A DNA stretch of 64,000 nucleotides from contig NW_019211455.1 in assembly GCF_002443255.2 (NCBI RefSeq), positions 29,338,239-29,402,238 of the forward strand. Reading direction: 5' to 3'. Origin of the DNA: Varroa destructor (lineage: Eukaryota > Arthropoda > Arachnida > Mesostigmata > Varroidae). This document shows positions 49,811 through 62,897 of the stretch, piece by piece; the first letter of the stretch is position 1, and every line of letters starts with the position of its first letter. Made by a program: the position numbers and the translations under genes. A model generated the notes under the pieces. The model was given only the letters and a program-made list of their open reading frames with translations. It had not been told where the DNA came from and did not search any database.

Positions 49811-51039
49811 TCGGCTGTTCATTACTTGGCGGCCAACTTACGTACCGGGCGAGAACTTTTTGCAACACACATATGGGCTGGCCATGGATTCTGGGCATAG
49901 AAACTATCAGCATCTACGAAGTAACATCGCGCACTTGTGTACTAGCGCGCAATACAGCTAAACCTACTCACTCAATACGAAAAAATCTACTAGCAGCAGC
50001 TACGATGCGTCGCATTTTCGCACCCCATTGAGTTATCTGTACTTTGTTGAAAACCATTTGGCGTCATTTGGGGCCTAGTCAAGGTAGTGACTGCTATATA
50101 GATACTGAACTCGCTTAACGTTACGCTCAATCGCCGTGGAAGAACTACAACGGGAGTGTCATGGTAGTGTTTACGGTGATGGAAGAAGAAGAAGCATGTT
50201 CCACACATGAAACCACTTTGAGTATAAAAAACAGTGAAGAAATAAAACAGTATCTACTGAGCGTCTGACTGGTCGTGAGCAGGAGACTGTCGTACAGGGA
50301 CCAGAGACAGCAAAAAAAAAAAGCACTTTCAAATTACCATCGTATTCCCTTACACCTAATTAGACCTCTCCCGAGCTTGTAGAGCTCATAAAGCTATACG
50401 AAAATAAAGAGCCCAATATAAAAAAATAACAAGGAACGTTCCTCATACACTTCGAATGACGATAACATCTAACTGCTGACGGTCACCGTAATAATCTTCT
50501 ACATGATCAGTTAGAACAGGATCTACAAAAAAAAAAAAAATAAAACGAACCAAGTCTGTTGACATGTTCACTTATACTTACGTTTATATGCAAAGCCGAA
50601 TTAAAAACATGGGCCGATATCAAACAGTATGTTTGGAAGCTGATCAGGTCATGTATACCTTCACTAATTCGAACAAATCATATTAAAAAATAAAGTGGGC
50701 TTTTTCACATAATAACAAATCTTTTTTTTTTTTGTTTTTTATCATAGGTGTACTATAGGTTAATCGGTCTCACTCTCCGCTTTGTAATGTTGTTTGTGTA
50801 TGCCAGTGAAGATGCTCAGTCTTTATGCATTCAAACCTTCTCGATATCCTTCTAAAGCCCGAGGAACTCTTCACCTTATGGAAATATTCATAGCTTACTA
50901 TCAATTGATGATCTATTCACACGCCTTCTCTTGCCAAAGAGCCGACCATTTTGAATAAGCATAAATGTGCTATTCGTGGCTCTCTAACTCTAATATTACG
51001 TCAAATCATAACATACTTTTAACACAGCTCTTTTTTCAT

Positions 51040-51040
<1 letters not shown>

Positions 51041-51070
<30 letters not shown>
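51041..51070 (+). repeat. (AT)n microsatellite
   Basis: Thirty bases of alternating AT with one C. Confidence 0.9.
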
Positions 51071-51474
51071 GATGAAACATTCGGAAGCTTATTGATACGA
51101 GATAGTTTGACCTTAGAAAACATGGATGCTAATCTAGTCAAATTGACGGAGTGAACGACCACCACATGATATTTCTATCTTCCGATGGAGAGCTGGAGGT
51201 AAATGTTAGCAGTTGCCTTTCTTGCGTTGCCAGCTTGAAACGCATGATCTGGAAGTTAAAGTTAATCCCGTTTGTTAACTTAAAAACTAAAATTCAACAC
51301 TTTTGGTGTTTAACTGTGTGCCCGCCTGATACCCTGCTCTGGGTATTGACCATTCTCAAAGTTCTGGCATAAACACGCGTGTATACTAAGTGAAATGTCC
51401 TTAGCATTGGCGTATCTTCACTTCCCTATTTCGTTTAAATTTTTTCTGCTGCCGCTATCTTCTTTCTCTTGCAG

Positions 51475-51670
51475 TCCCCCCAGCACAGCCGGCACACGGC
51501 GCGCCGTGCAGCCCGCACCTGTTGGCGAGTTCAAAGATGAGATGAAAAGACAGATAGTCAACACGCTATCTACGCTTCAACGTTTTGCGCCACGGACTAA
51601 ACGTATTCTCCATATCCGGCACTTTTCTGGATATGGACAAAGACATGAGCAGACTTACGTAGTACAGTAA
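51475..51670 (+). CDS. Candidate terminal exon behind a strong acceptor, unidentified
   Basis: The acceptor is the best in the window: a long T/C-rich run (51439-51470) leading into TTGCAG. The frame then reads PPSTAGTRRAVQPAPVGEFK, then DEMKRQIVNTLSTLQRFAPR, TKRILHIRHFSGYG and stops at TAA (51668-51670). That would be a phase-2 terminal exon of about 65 residues. A possible donor GTAGTA lies near its end. An upstream open piece at 51140-51198 ends at GAG|GTAAAT, but in phase 0, so the two do not join. The product is unknown. Confidence 0.25.
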
Positions 51671-54469
51671 ATACGTCAAGGAACCTCGGACGTTATGTCT
51701 TCGCAGCCTTTGAGGAGACAAGCCGAGCCTTCATTCATACCTAGAACCGTTCGATCCGAAGAAGAATCTATAGCGAAAGAGGCAGGCCATCACTCCTGTC
51801 GACGCTAGAGTGCAGATATACCCGGTGGCAGTAGCAGAGTCAGCAGCAGCAGCAGTTTCTACAGCAGTGGACTAAGGGCAGCTGCTGGCAGGCAGCGGCC
51901 TACCTGCTAGAAGATGGCTTGCGCACAGCATTTCACGATCAGGAAAAGCAAAGAAAGAGGGAGATCGCCACTACGACTACAACCACCATCACTATTGAGC
52001 GGGCTGTCACACTAGTCGGTCTGTCGGTGTATCAGAGCGTCGACTGCTTAAGGTTCCTTGCTGCCTGGCCTCCGCTTACATTTGGTGGCACGCCTAGGTC
52101 GGCACGAAGTGAAATAGTGGATGTGGCGAAATTGGATAGTCGGTATAAGGTCGAATGGAAAGGAGGGAACCAAGAAACGCTAGCGCACAGAGTTAGAGCT
52201 AGCTGCTCCACTGCTGCCCGCGGGCAGTTGCTAGTGGTGGCGATGTCGATCTGGTAGAACTCCGACAGGCCAGTCGACCTCGTTGGCATGCCACCACTCT
52301 ACCTTCGTTGCCACCATTGATGCTACTGCTGCCGAAGAAATAAATGGATGCCTCATTCATCACTGCTTGAACCATCGCAGAGCGACCGCCAACATCGCTC
52401 TATCGTTGAGGTGATCTTAGTTTTGAGAAGTGGCCCTGATTGGTTTAAACGAAGGAGCGACCGAATCAGACGGGTACCTAGCCTGCCAGCTAGTTTCCGT
52501 CTCAAGGTGGGGTGGAAGTTAAAACCATCATCAAGATTCAATAGACGGTTAGCGAATCACCCGCCAAGCAGGTTGCTGTTCTAGCCCACTGTTACTGCTA
52601 ATGCTGTAGCGACGAGAACGACATCGACGATGCGCTGATAGTCCTTCCTGGGTGGCTTGATGTCTGTCAGTCAGGGTGTCTGGTCTTTGTAGAGTTGCGT
52701 ACGGAAGTAATGGCGGCAGGAGCGCGCTTTGCAGTTGGCGACAGGCGTTAGCAATACCCGAACGAATGGCTCCGCAGTGGCCATTTAACACCTGCACCGA
52801 ACGCTCTGACACTCCGCTAAGTGGTGGCCGTCTTACACCATAAGTTAGGACGACACCCCGTCCTAAGCCTCATTCGACGTTTCTGTCGGCGATGCTTTGC
52901 AGACAGTAATGCTTTGGCTCCCCTGTCATCTTGCCGATCGTGTTGGATGCTAAATAGTTGGCGGATAGTTTACCAGCTTTTTCGGCCCCCTCTTGACAGC
53001 GAGTGCAACCAGCGCGTCTCTCTTTCGGGGGTAGCAAGGTACGAAAAGCGATCAGTGAGAAGGCCGCGAAAACCGGCTAACCAGCTATAGGAATTGTCAC
53101 GCTAAGTATAGCTTTCATTCGAAGTACAAGAGCAAAACCGGCTGATAGACGCTGCCTATGGAACATAAAAACCTGTTTGTTTATCGGCGTTTACGGTGGC
53201 TCTCAAGCAGTCTACGCATATTTACAAGGTTCTTGTTAGTACTTAGTTATACTCATTATCCCCTATCGGTTTGAAGCGAATAAGTACTCTAAATTCTTGA
53301 TGATTTCTCAGTGGACTTTCCATTATTAGCTTCATTCGATTTCAGTTTCATAGGACTCATCTATCCAATGGACATTCTCTAAACGACCAATACTAAGGCA
53401 ACGTTAAAGAACGTACCAAAACAATAAAACGCTACTGTTTTCAGTAGCTAACGTTTTTAGGTTCAAAAAAACACAGCCAATTGGTCACGCGACTGCAAAA
53501 TTAACTGTGTTCTATAAGCTGGCATCGATTTATCGCGGACAGTCATTTCGTTACAAGGTTCTACCATTGAAACTTTCGGACTAACGAGAAGGTTTGAGAC
53601 CATATATGATTCCCTGAGTATCTAAGTATCTAGCTAACGTAGATAAGGTGAAAATCGTCTAATCCTTATTATATTTAGGTCTATTAATTAGATCGCTTAA
53701 GAACGGCAAACAATGCTAACTATCGAAGAAAAAACCGTACCATGAAACCTGTGGTATTGCAAAGATAATATAAAAATTCTACATCAGCAAGCAGACAGTT
53801 GTCCCTTTACAATTTAAATGTCTACGTAGATACTTTTGATATACGTATGTTATTGTATTTAATTAAAAATGTCCCGTGAATTTAGTAGTTACAATTTGGA
53901 GAAATCGCTCGCTGGGGGTCCCACCGATCTGCCCCAGTTCGTAAAGGGAATAACGCGCGTCGAAGTGTTAGCTTCCAGTGAAATCTGTTCTGAGTGTCCT
54001 AAGATATTAAAAGTAACAGAACAAAGTGATATCTTATTATAGGCAGACCTGTCTAGTTTTCATCTCCTTCATGGCTTCTATCCATAGGTTATAGTTTTTG
54101 TCCACGAAGAAAGTTCCATTGTCATTTGTAACTAATCTGTGATCTCAAGTTGAACCTCGACGTATGAAGCTCGCAGTCTAAGCGAAAGCGGTATTATGTC
54201 GAACGGGGCGTAAAGAAGACACCGCCCTCGCAAGCGAGGCTCCTCAGCTGTAAACATCGTCCCAGAGCTCCTGTATTACGTATATTGGCTGGCCGAAAAA
54301 GTATTGGATTCTTATAGCTAGACAGATTTAAGGTCACATATCGCAGATCATGTGAGTTACGTCGGATCGAAGTCGGTGTCATCTGAAGACTGAAATCCGA
54401 CAGTAACAAGTACTAAAATGGTCGAAATGTTTTTTATTTAGACTTAAGATAAACTACCTTGAATATAAA
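51671..54469. other. GC-richer then AT-rich stretch, nothing recognised
   Basis: ORFs at 51.9-53.1 kb overlap on both strands. From 53.1 kb the sequence is AT-rich with no coding signal; the missing N-terminal half of the mariner copy should fall at the right end but is not recognisable. Confidence 0.4.
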
Positions 54470-54866
54470 CGAAAATTATGCGAATGCGCTATAATTTTGT
54501 TGCGTCTGGCCCTATTAACAAGAACCAACAAACATGCTTACAACAAGCCATTAAACAGAAAAATCGAGCAGGACTAGTGAATAGAAAATGGCGTCGTCTT
54601 TCATCATGACAATACCAGAGCAGATACATTTTCGGCTACCGGAAAAGATTTAGAAAGTTCAAATGAAAAACTTTCAGACATCCACTGTATAGTCTAAATG
54701 TTACAGGATCAGACTAGCACCTGTTTCGGTCCCCTCAGGACTCTCTCAACGCTGATTCCTCAAATTAGCTTCGTTGAGGGATACGTTTTTGCCTGGAAAC
54801 CTCTGTAGCGATGAGACTATGGTGCTGAAAAGTAGCGAAAAGTGACAGAAAGTCACTGATCCATAC
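54470..54866 (+). mobile_element. Decayed mariner transposase, copy 2
   Basis: From about 54487 the frame reads RYNFVASGPINKNQ, then CLQQAIKQKNRAGLVNRK, matching the mariner block 'YYELL..GQTIN....LQQAI.QKRPALVNRKG'. A +1 frameshift at 54588-54592 leads into VVFHHDNTRADTFSATGKDL; the D at 54608-54610 is the second catalytic Asp of 'VVFHHDNARPHTS'. Further on, CFGPLRTLS fits the 'LFGPLR' segment, and 54810-54860 reads DETMVLKSSEK, a TGA stop, then QKVTD, matching the C-terminal 'DGIMKLPEKWQKV' with Trp changed to stop. The third Asp region is not preserved. The element is a fossil, oriented opposite to the copy at 45 kb and similar in subfamily. The N-terminal half and ends are not recognisable. 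Confidence 0.7.
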
Positions 54867-55632
54867 ATATATAGTTTAGTAATATTATTTAAAAATGTTT
54901 TCTTTAATTTTGGCTCAAAACGCAAGCCTACTAGCTTCAGCCTCAAAGATCAAACATATGAACAGCTTAACTTATCGATCAGCACGCTACTACATGGGCC
55001 ATCACCGAAAATCTAAACTTAGCCAAAGAGAAGTATATATTGCAACGCGCTAGCAGTATAAACAGCCAGACAAGCTATCCAGGCCAGCTAAATAAATGGA
55101 AGATTTATATGTGTAAATTCATTTTCATTGAAATACCCTGAAATGACATTTTATAAGACAAGCCTACAAGGAACATATTCCTAGTGAGCCTATAAAGTAT
55201 ATAACTGGAATTCCTTATATTACATACCTTCCAAGAGTTATCAACGCTTGCTTAATTCAGAAAGAATTGAATATTTTCGTTTCTGCGGCTTCACCAAGTG
55301 AGCTTTCGACCTCACAAACGAAGCCTTTGTCGATTACTCCAGAGGCATTGTTCGAAGAAATTGGCGAAATCGCTTCGTTCCATATTTAATTCTACCTGAA
55401 AGAATCTTTACGTTAAGCATACTTGCACGTCCTAAGCACGTATAATGAATATTCAAAACCATTTGTCTTGCCCAATGCATATAAAGGCCACCGTATCTGC
55501 TGGATGGAGCTTTGGAAGGAATGGTGATTTTCACTTGAGGATTTAAATGCGGCTGAAACCCGTTGGGATCGCCTGTCGTTCAAGTGGATGGATTACGATC
55601 TAGGAAAAAAGCATGTAGCTCTTTTTATTTGA

Positions 55633-55688
55633 ACACCTATTAAGGTTTTCCAGTCAAGCTTTTGACTGTCCTTTGGAGGAATAGGTGT
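55633..55688. repeat. Imperfect 56-base hairpin
   Basis: Outer arms ACACCTATT and AATAGGTGT (9 pairs) enclose AAGG/CCTT, then a CAGTCAA/TTGACTG stem with a GCTT loop. About 20 base pairs form with one 6-base bulge and a small internal loop. This could be a short foldback element or a structured transcript. It is shorter than typical animal microRNA precursors. Confidence 0.5.
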
Positions 55689-55745
55689 ATACGCGCCATT
55701 AACGCTTGGTTAATAAATCGGAAGTTTACTTTCGGAGGAATTAAC

Positions 55746-55772
55746 TTACGTAGAAATCAATTTGCTACGTAA
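55746..55772. repeat. 8-base perfect inverted repeat
   Basis: TTACGTAG and CTACGTAA are separated by 11 bases, about 60 bases after the larger hairpin. By itself it could be chance; the pairing with its neighbour makes it worth noting. Confidence 0.4.
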
Positions 55773-58430
55773 AAGAGCCCGCTGTTTGTAACGCGGCGCG
55801 GTCGGAACGGATTGATCATATATATACACGTTCCCGAGCCGGCGAATTTTATTATTAGAGCAAAGTTCGGACGAAATTGGTTGGCAGCTATGTACTTGCG
55901 GGGCATGCCGACATGTTCGAGTCATAATATATAAAACATTACTACTGTTATCTGTTCATGTGCTCGCTAGACACTAATTATGTCTTTATCTTGATACTAA
56001 ACTGACTTGAGAGAGTTCTATGTGTTTTACGGTAGAGTTCTCTATTTCGTACTAACGTGTAATCCTAGGGCTAGGGTCTGGAATTAAAGTCATGAATAGT
56101 CAGGAATATCTATAGAGACTTTTTAAGTATCTTCTATTTTAATTCCCGGTTAGCCGATGCAGAACACAAAGTCAAGAACAGACCTTAAGACACGACCTAC
56201 GACAATCACGATCCGAATCCGTTAACGGTATAGACGGGACATTCGACGCTTTGGCGGAGCATGCTCCTTGTACCAACTATTGAACTGCGAGTTTAGAAAC
56301 GAATATTAAGGCACAGTAACTTTCTAACGCTGCTTTGAAAGTTAAACATGTTCCGAATATTCAAGATGGTGCAAGAATCTGTATATGTACACCATACTTA
56401 CATTACTTCTTTCAAGTACTTAAACTATATACAACTATTACCTATCCAACGATAACGACGGCACTCGTTACGAGTATCTATGAGTAATGATCCCGAGCTT
56501 CCTTACAATAACCTACTCTAGACCCTTAATGTATCGTCATCGCTCGTCAACTCCAAAAATTGTTATTTAGCCTTTTCAATATAATTATAGCTTCTCTGGC
56601 AAAACCCTTAGTATTTTAATGTAACTGCCCAAATACTAAAGTATTCAAAGATTTTATCAAGAAGAAGAAGAATTTATCAAGGGTATCTTTTGAACAACGG
56701 TTGTAAGAAAGCAGTACCTCTATCTCCTTTAATTCTGTCGTACAAGTTGATGGCGGTTCAGCCAGCTGTCAGGTTTCGTACATCTATCGGTTGCGGAAAC
56801 AATCTCTTAGGCCAAACGCCTTGAAACTATAACAGCGGTTACATGATCTGTTCGTCTTCTTTTGTCCTGGATAAAAGTGAATCTGACCTGAGTTATTTAA
56901 GGAAGATAAATAAGGTCGATAAATTCATCCTATTTCGCATCGTCCGGCACTTTAGTATTCCATACATAAAGCCAATATAACTCTGTTTTTTTTTTCTGTT
57001 ACATAGTATATATGCACGTTTTCTTTAAAGAAAAGCTATACTGTAGTACAGTTCCATCAGTAATTGTTTGACGGCTCAGAACATTTAAACCCGCTTGAGG
57101 TTAACAAAATTTATTAAAGCGCTAGGGAAAAACGCCTTACGGTGGTAAATACCAATTGACAACGTTTTTTTTTTTTATCGTGATTGTCATATCCCACTTA
57201 ATTTCGAGGGAAAACAGTGTCTATCAACATTCCGCTACGATAACAGGGCGCTATTTTCTATGGGCAGACTATCTAGTAAATGAAATAATGTCTTCGTTTC
57301 TTTGGAAGACCGAATATTGATATATCGAGATAAAGTTAATTAGCACTATCTTGGCAATACTGTCCACAACCACTTGACTTCAATATTGCAATTATTGAAT
57401 GAAAATAGTAAATAGTATGGATATTTTTTAATTTATCTGAAAATTTATTTGAAGGATCAATGAGGTCTGGACTTCTTCTTCTAAGTCTTCAAAATTTTTT
57501 CTAAGTTATGATTCACATCGAGCGATTTTAGCTGTATCAGAGGAAATTAATGCACTTGAAATTGTGATTCTTTTTAGCTTTAAATTTATCTAAGTCTATT
57601 AACTTGTTTATTCTAACTGATGTGCAATGAAGGAAAAAATAACTAGAATACAGAACATAATGCAACTTACAATCACAAACGGATGAGCACTTATTGAAGT
57701 TTTTAATAAAAATATCAGTTTCCGGGTAAATTAATGTATTTAGAACATAGAGTCGCAATAGCTTATGAAAAGGACTCCAGCATTTTTTACCTAGGTCTGT
57801 TTAAGCTAAAAGTAAAGGTTGTCGCAGTAGAGGCATCGTCAAACATATCAGACAAACAAGACAAAAAAATATGCAGCGTCTGTGCTACGCATTGATGGGA
57901 AAGTATCTAATTGACAAACCTCGAACTGCTTGTAGAATGGCAAATAAATAAATAACTGTATTTTAAAAAATTATTTATTAAAAAAAAAAACATATAAATA
58001 GGGTATATTTAGAAAGACGCTAAACGCTCTTCGGCCATGGAATCCCTATGACTAAGAGATCCGATAACAGAGAAAGGTGATGCTGAAAAGGAGACGAACA
58101 AATGGAGGAAAATAAGTTTTAGGGAAGGCGGTACACAGAACTGAAGGTAGCAACGGGGCTGTACCAGCAAGCCACGTAGTATCGAGGGTAAGGGAAAATG
58201 CAGGAGACGGTTTAGATCTCTGTTGGAACCTTAAAAAGGCCGCATATCCTGTCCTAACTTCTCTGCTCCAGCTACCACTCTGCCAGTTTCTCGGTTCTTC
58301 CCTGAAGTCCGCTCGCCTTTCTAGATCTCTTTCGCACTTGTCTGTACGACGAGGTGGGCACGAGCGGCGGACTGCCTACAGACCTCGAGCGGCAGACTCT
58401 GAATGGGCAGCGAAAGTCCGAAAGGAAACG

Positions 58431-58458
58431 CCCCCCCCCCCCCCCCCTCTCTCTCTCT
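58431..58458 (+). repeat. Poly-C run (17) followed by (TC)n
   Basis: A 17-base C run joined to a CT dinucleotide run. Such a tract can form triplex or i-motif structures and is prone to sequencing length error. Confidence 0.95.
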
Positions 58459-59991
58459 GTTCTTCCCCTGGCAAGCAGAGGGCAATGTCGCTTTTCTAAA
58501 ATTGATACGGAAACGAATGGCACTTGTCAAAAAGTTTAATCAAGGGAACACAAAATAGGAGCAGTCACAGGGGCGACGGTGCTGGTTTCTGCCTACGACG
58601 GCTGTGATGGCGCCGAAGACGACGAAAGAACACAGCAGCTAGTAAAACTGAAACGACACTCAATGCCACAACGGATCAGAAGGAAACGCTGAACACTTTT
58701 AAAATCGGAAAAAGGGGTCTTTGCTGCTGATGATGGAACAAGCGCGAACATGAGGGTGACAAAGAATATTGTTGTTGGGCCAACATGGGGAATCGCGTAA
58801 TATATAGGAAAAGGACTATAGGAAAGTAAAGAAAATGATGAATAAAGGTATTACGTATTCGGAGGACTGAATCCAAATTCGAAGTACTGATAGGATTGGG
58901 TCCCGCCTTTATATTGTGAGCCTACTTCTTAACAAGACTTCAATTTTCCGTTTAATATTGTAGTAGTTAAGTGATCGGGCTAGTTGTAAACGGCCTCGAA
59001 ACGAGTCGCAAAACGAAGTATTCAATCGTCATAAGGCCGGATCAATAAAATAAACAGGACTAAACTTAAGTATGTTGTCATAACTGGTTCAAGCAGTTCC
59101 TAATAGGTGACATATAAGTAAATATGCACCCGAATCGAATACATTGATTCGAAGAAAAGTAATGGCCATTTTTCTAAATAGATCCTTTCAAAATCACGCG
59201 TCCTACGTCATACGAGTCATTGAAAAGCTGAGATTAGAATGTAGTGTTTGTGTTGAGTACTTGTCGTAGTACCTTTTATTCAGATTGAAGATAAATCATC
59301 TTGAAGATGAGTGAACTTCCTGCGTAGATATTTTATATCTTACAATTTTTCTAGGATAGAAACGTAACTGCTACCCAGGCCTACAAAAAAATTACACTAT
59401 TTGTTGTCATAGTGCATTACTATCGGAAGAAGCAGCTTGAAAATGCTTTTGTAGCGCATTTTTCTTTTCAATTTCGCTATGAACCGTGCTCCTCAAGGTG
59501 GTCGACCAGTCACGGGAAGAAAGTGATGAAAATATTTGCAAAACCTACGTGTGAGTAGCCATGATGTCGTCACGAACTTACACATCTACTATCAAATAGT
59601 TTCAGAGCATTTGAGAAACTTAGTTACATAAAAGATCGGTATTCGAATGCCATATATATCGACGCGAGATAACTTACTCGGTCCTATTTTCGTATGAGAA
59701 TCTCCGTAGAAATGCAACGTAACGGAGCCATTTCTAAAGACGTTGACCACGAGTGATAAAGGTAAATAATGTGACGATGACGCGAAAATTGAAAACAATT
59801 AAACAAGAAGTTATACTTCACAGCGTGTGGCCAAAGCCGGTCTGAAGCCAAAGGAGACGATGCTATGGGTACGTAGCGAGTCGCTGCTGTTTGGCAGAAT
59901 AAACCTTTGCTGTTAAAAACTAACCAGATTGATCGTATGCCATCGAAAGAAACGACGACTATCACAATACCAAACTACAAGCATCTTCAGC

Positions 59992-60135
59992 TGCAACCCA
60001 ACATTAATTTTGATGGGAAATTTTAATGCATCGACCGCGTATTCCGGATCCTACTCTATCAGGCTATCGTCTGCTTCAGTAACTGAAAAACTCTTTAAAT
60101 GGTGTTCATTTAGTTTTAATGATAAGATGCAGAAA
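59992..60135 (+). mobile_element. LINE-type (AP endonuclease) fragment
   Basis: An open stretch reads CNPTLILMGNFNASTAYSGS, followed by SSASVTEKLFKWCSFSFND. LILMGNFNA matches the 'xxxMGDFNA' motif of the apurinic endonuclease domain of non-LTR retrotransposons, with the catalytic Asp changed to Asn. The spacing to 'xxLxxLFxxxxxxxxND' also fits R1/jockey/CR1-like endonucleases. It ends at a stop soon after, and I could not follow the reverse transcriptase on this strand, so it is a truncated, inactive remnant. Confidence 0.5.
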
Positions 60136-62897
60136 TAACTTCTGATAATTTCTCGCCCAGAAATCACAGAAGTTCTGGAATGAAGGGATCATCGTGCAAC
60201 CAAGGAAATGGCAAAAGGTAATCAATCAAAATAGCGCATATTTGGTTTTGTAATTTTATTGTGAAGTATAAAACACATCTGCTTCAGTTTTCGCTTAAAA
60301 CGCTCAATATCTTTATAGCCATAACAAGAAAATGGCGTGAAAAATTCAGTTATGTAGCGTAACTGTAGAGCATTCAAGCATTTTTAAGCCGATTTAACCA
60401 CCAAAGTAGCCGATTTAACAAAAAAAGTATACCAACGCACATAATATTCACTGTATAAACCTTTTAGAGGTCCTAGGTACCCGTTTAGGTAGGCCTTCCG
60501 GGAAGGAACGCGGTCCTATTTGTTACGACACAGCGTATGTGATGATTATGTGTGGCATAACGATAATAATCAACAAAGAATGCCAATTCGCTTTAATCCG
60601 TTCTATGGCCAAACCTGCTTTTCTAGATAGTCCGGTTTTAGGGGCGACCGTAGGGTTCCTTCACTGAGTCAGAAGACAGCATCCTTTAAGGCCTACGACG
60701 GAATCATTTTTTTGGTCTCTTACGGTCTCAGACCGAATTATCGGAACTTCATAGGATAAAACCGGTGGACTGAATCTCATTGGCCCAACAAGCTACCAAA
60801 CTGATTTCGGCAACTTCGAGCGAGGGACATATAATGAAACAAATGCAACCGATACTTGTCATTTCATCAGCCGTATTTTTGTTAGACGGTTAAACTGACA
60901 CGATCCTTTCGTTGCATATATTTATTGCAATTAATGATCCCCAAAGATACTAGGGCCGAGGTTGGCATCCACGAGACTTCAGGGTCAACCATGACGGTAT
61001 TACTGCACAATGACCCGTTCTTGGGCTCTAAGATCAGCGTATTTCATCAACTGTATTTAATTTTAGACGTGCTGGCTGGGACTGACATTAGAACAGCTAG
61101 GCAAAAACAATATCTCAAAACGGCGAGTAACATACCGTAGTGCGATGGCCAAAAGTCGTTTGACAAAAAAGAAGTAAAGTTTGCCCCGATAACGTGCAAA
61201 CCTGGGTAGTAAGTTACGGCGCCCATATCCTACAACTGTGAGAAGGTGGCCTAGCTTGCCAGAGAATGCAGGGTAAATGAAGTGTAAGGGCGACGATACC
61301 ACAGATTTGATGAGCTTGGCTATATCAGGGAGAGCTGCAGGCTTAATAGGCAGGATGCTATGTGGCTCACGTAGAAGGTTAGGTGGCGAACTCAATGGCA
61401 TGTTTAAAAATTAATTGGATTTTGCGGTTATTCTTTTACGAGCCTTTCCCGATCATCGACTAGGCAGGTCCTAATTTCTAAATTCTTTGCCAGTATTACT
61501 AAATATGGCCTTCCATGACATATTAAATGTTTGTTTGCTCACGGACATATACCCAAAACAAAACTGATATAGCAAGACGTCATTTTTCCTCACAGAATAC
61601 ATTGTTATTTCCTGTCGCTAAGGCCAAAATACCTCTGGCCTTTATTATTCGTACCAAGGTAGGTCGGGTCATAACTTTGCATCTCTGAACACATCCTGCC
61701 TACCCTTACTATCAGTTAGCGTACATGCTCCTTTCGATACTAACTTATTGCAATGCAAAGGGCCCCCAGTAACTTTGATGTAGGCGTTCTAGTTCAGTTC
61801 CTACAATGGCTACTGCATTTATTGGCAACCGTTGTCCCCTAGGGGATAGCAACAGCAACAATAATAGCAACAACATTGGTGGGTAATCTCAAGGTCGTCC
61901 ATATTCACACGGACATAGCGTCCTACGCGAAATCGATGAGCCAGGACGATGAGCTTAATGTTATATCGTATCCCTTACAGACGACTCCCCGCCAGGACGT
62001 GTAAATAGGGGGGCAAAATAGATCGGCATTTATTACAGTGTATTCACAAGGTTTAGAACCTAAAATTCAGTCTAAATTTTTCAAAGTACATTTTTACAGA
62101 TCTGGATAGCTAGAAATCAGGTGCTACATTTAGAAATCACCAGTGAACGTAAAACTACAGCTTTCAATTCTTCCATTTATCTTTCTATATGTCTGTTTAT
62201 CAATATCATTATTATTATTATGGCCAGTAATTACATAATATATTGAATCGACTATAAACTTTACTATATGTTTTGTATTAGAGATACGCATCATAAGGAT
62301 CTTATGGATTTAAGCTATAGAAAATTTCCGGAAACTGATATGTCTCGCGAACTATTCCTTTGATAAAACAGAAAATTCTCTGAAGATACATGGCGGATTT
62401 TCCAGTATAAATCGGATTACTGACTAACAAGAACAAACGGCGTTTTTAGTAATGGCATATAGAAATCGCTGATTCGACTGAAAGAATAAACTGAAGCGTC
62501 ATTTAGGTAAAAGAATATAGCGCTAGCAACACCAGGTCACGTCACTGATGTTTTTACTATGGGAAACTAGAAGAAAGAGGTATTCCCAAGGCCACCTAGA
62601 TCTTTAGGTAAGATTTTTCATTCGGCCATTAGAAAAGGACATTGGGTTTGAGTTACCTTCAATCGTCGCAGTCTTCGACTAACGATCCAGAATTCGAGTT
62701 CTTCTAATTTCAAGGACCATTGTTTTTGGCCCAAGTTGACACATGCGCCGCATCTACTTAACAATGGTTTACATGATTCTGCGGGAAAAATCCTCTTGCC
62801 ATCTTTCCGATCGGACATAATATTAATACATTAAGGCGAAATGGGTGTGCAAAGCTTTTTGGGTTTTTACAGTATACGCGGATACATACTTAGCCTA
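60136..62897. other. AT-rich stretch after the LINE fragment, nothing recognised
   Basis: ORFs at 60925-61140 (+) and 61063-61401 (-) overlap and match nothing I know. No reverse transcriptase motifs were found on the plus strand. Confidence 0.4.
60387..60419 (+). repeat. Short direct repeat of 12 bases
   Basis: AGCCGATTTAAC occurs at 60387-60398 and 60408-60419, a 21-base period, within an AT-rich stretch with no gene. Confidence 0.6.

Larger units (their letters stand above)
45351..51474. other. Long GC-richer block, no supported gene
   Basis: ORFs up to 164 codons (49467-49961, +) overlap in other frames and include translated CTG repeats. 50.2-51.4 kb turns AT-rich. A short frame ending GAG|GTAAAT at 51198 has a good donor but no convincing acceptor. 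Confidence 0.4.
54867..59991. other. AT-rich stretch, no supported gene
   Basis: Contains the hairpins at 55.6-55.8 kb and the poly-C/CT tract. 55334-55534 (-) is an open 66-codon frame of unknown nature. Confidence 0.4.

Noticed and set aside
49467..49961. 164-codon ORF (+)
   Set aside because: Much of it is translated CTG repeat, with other frames open at the same place.
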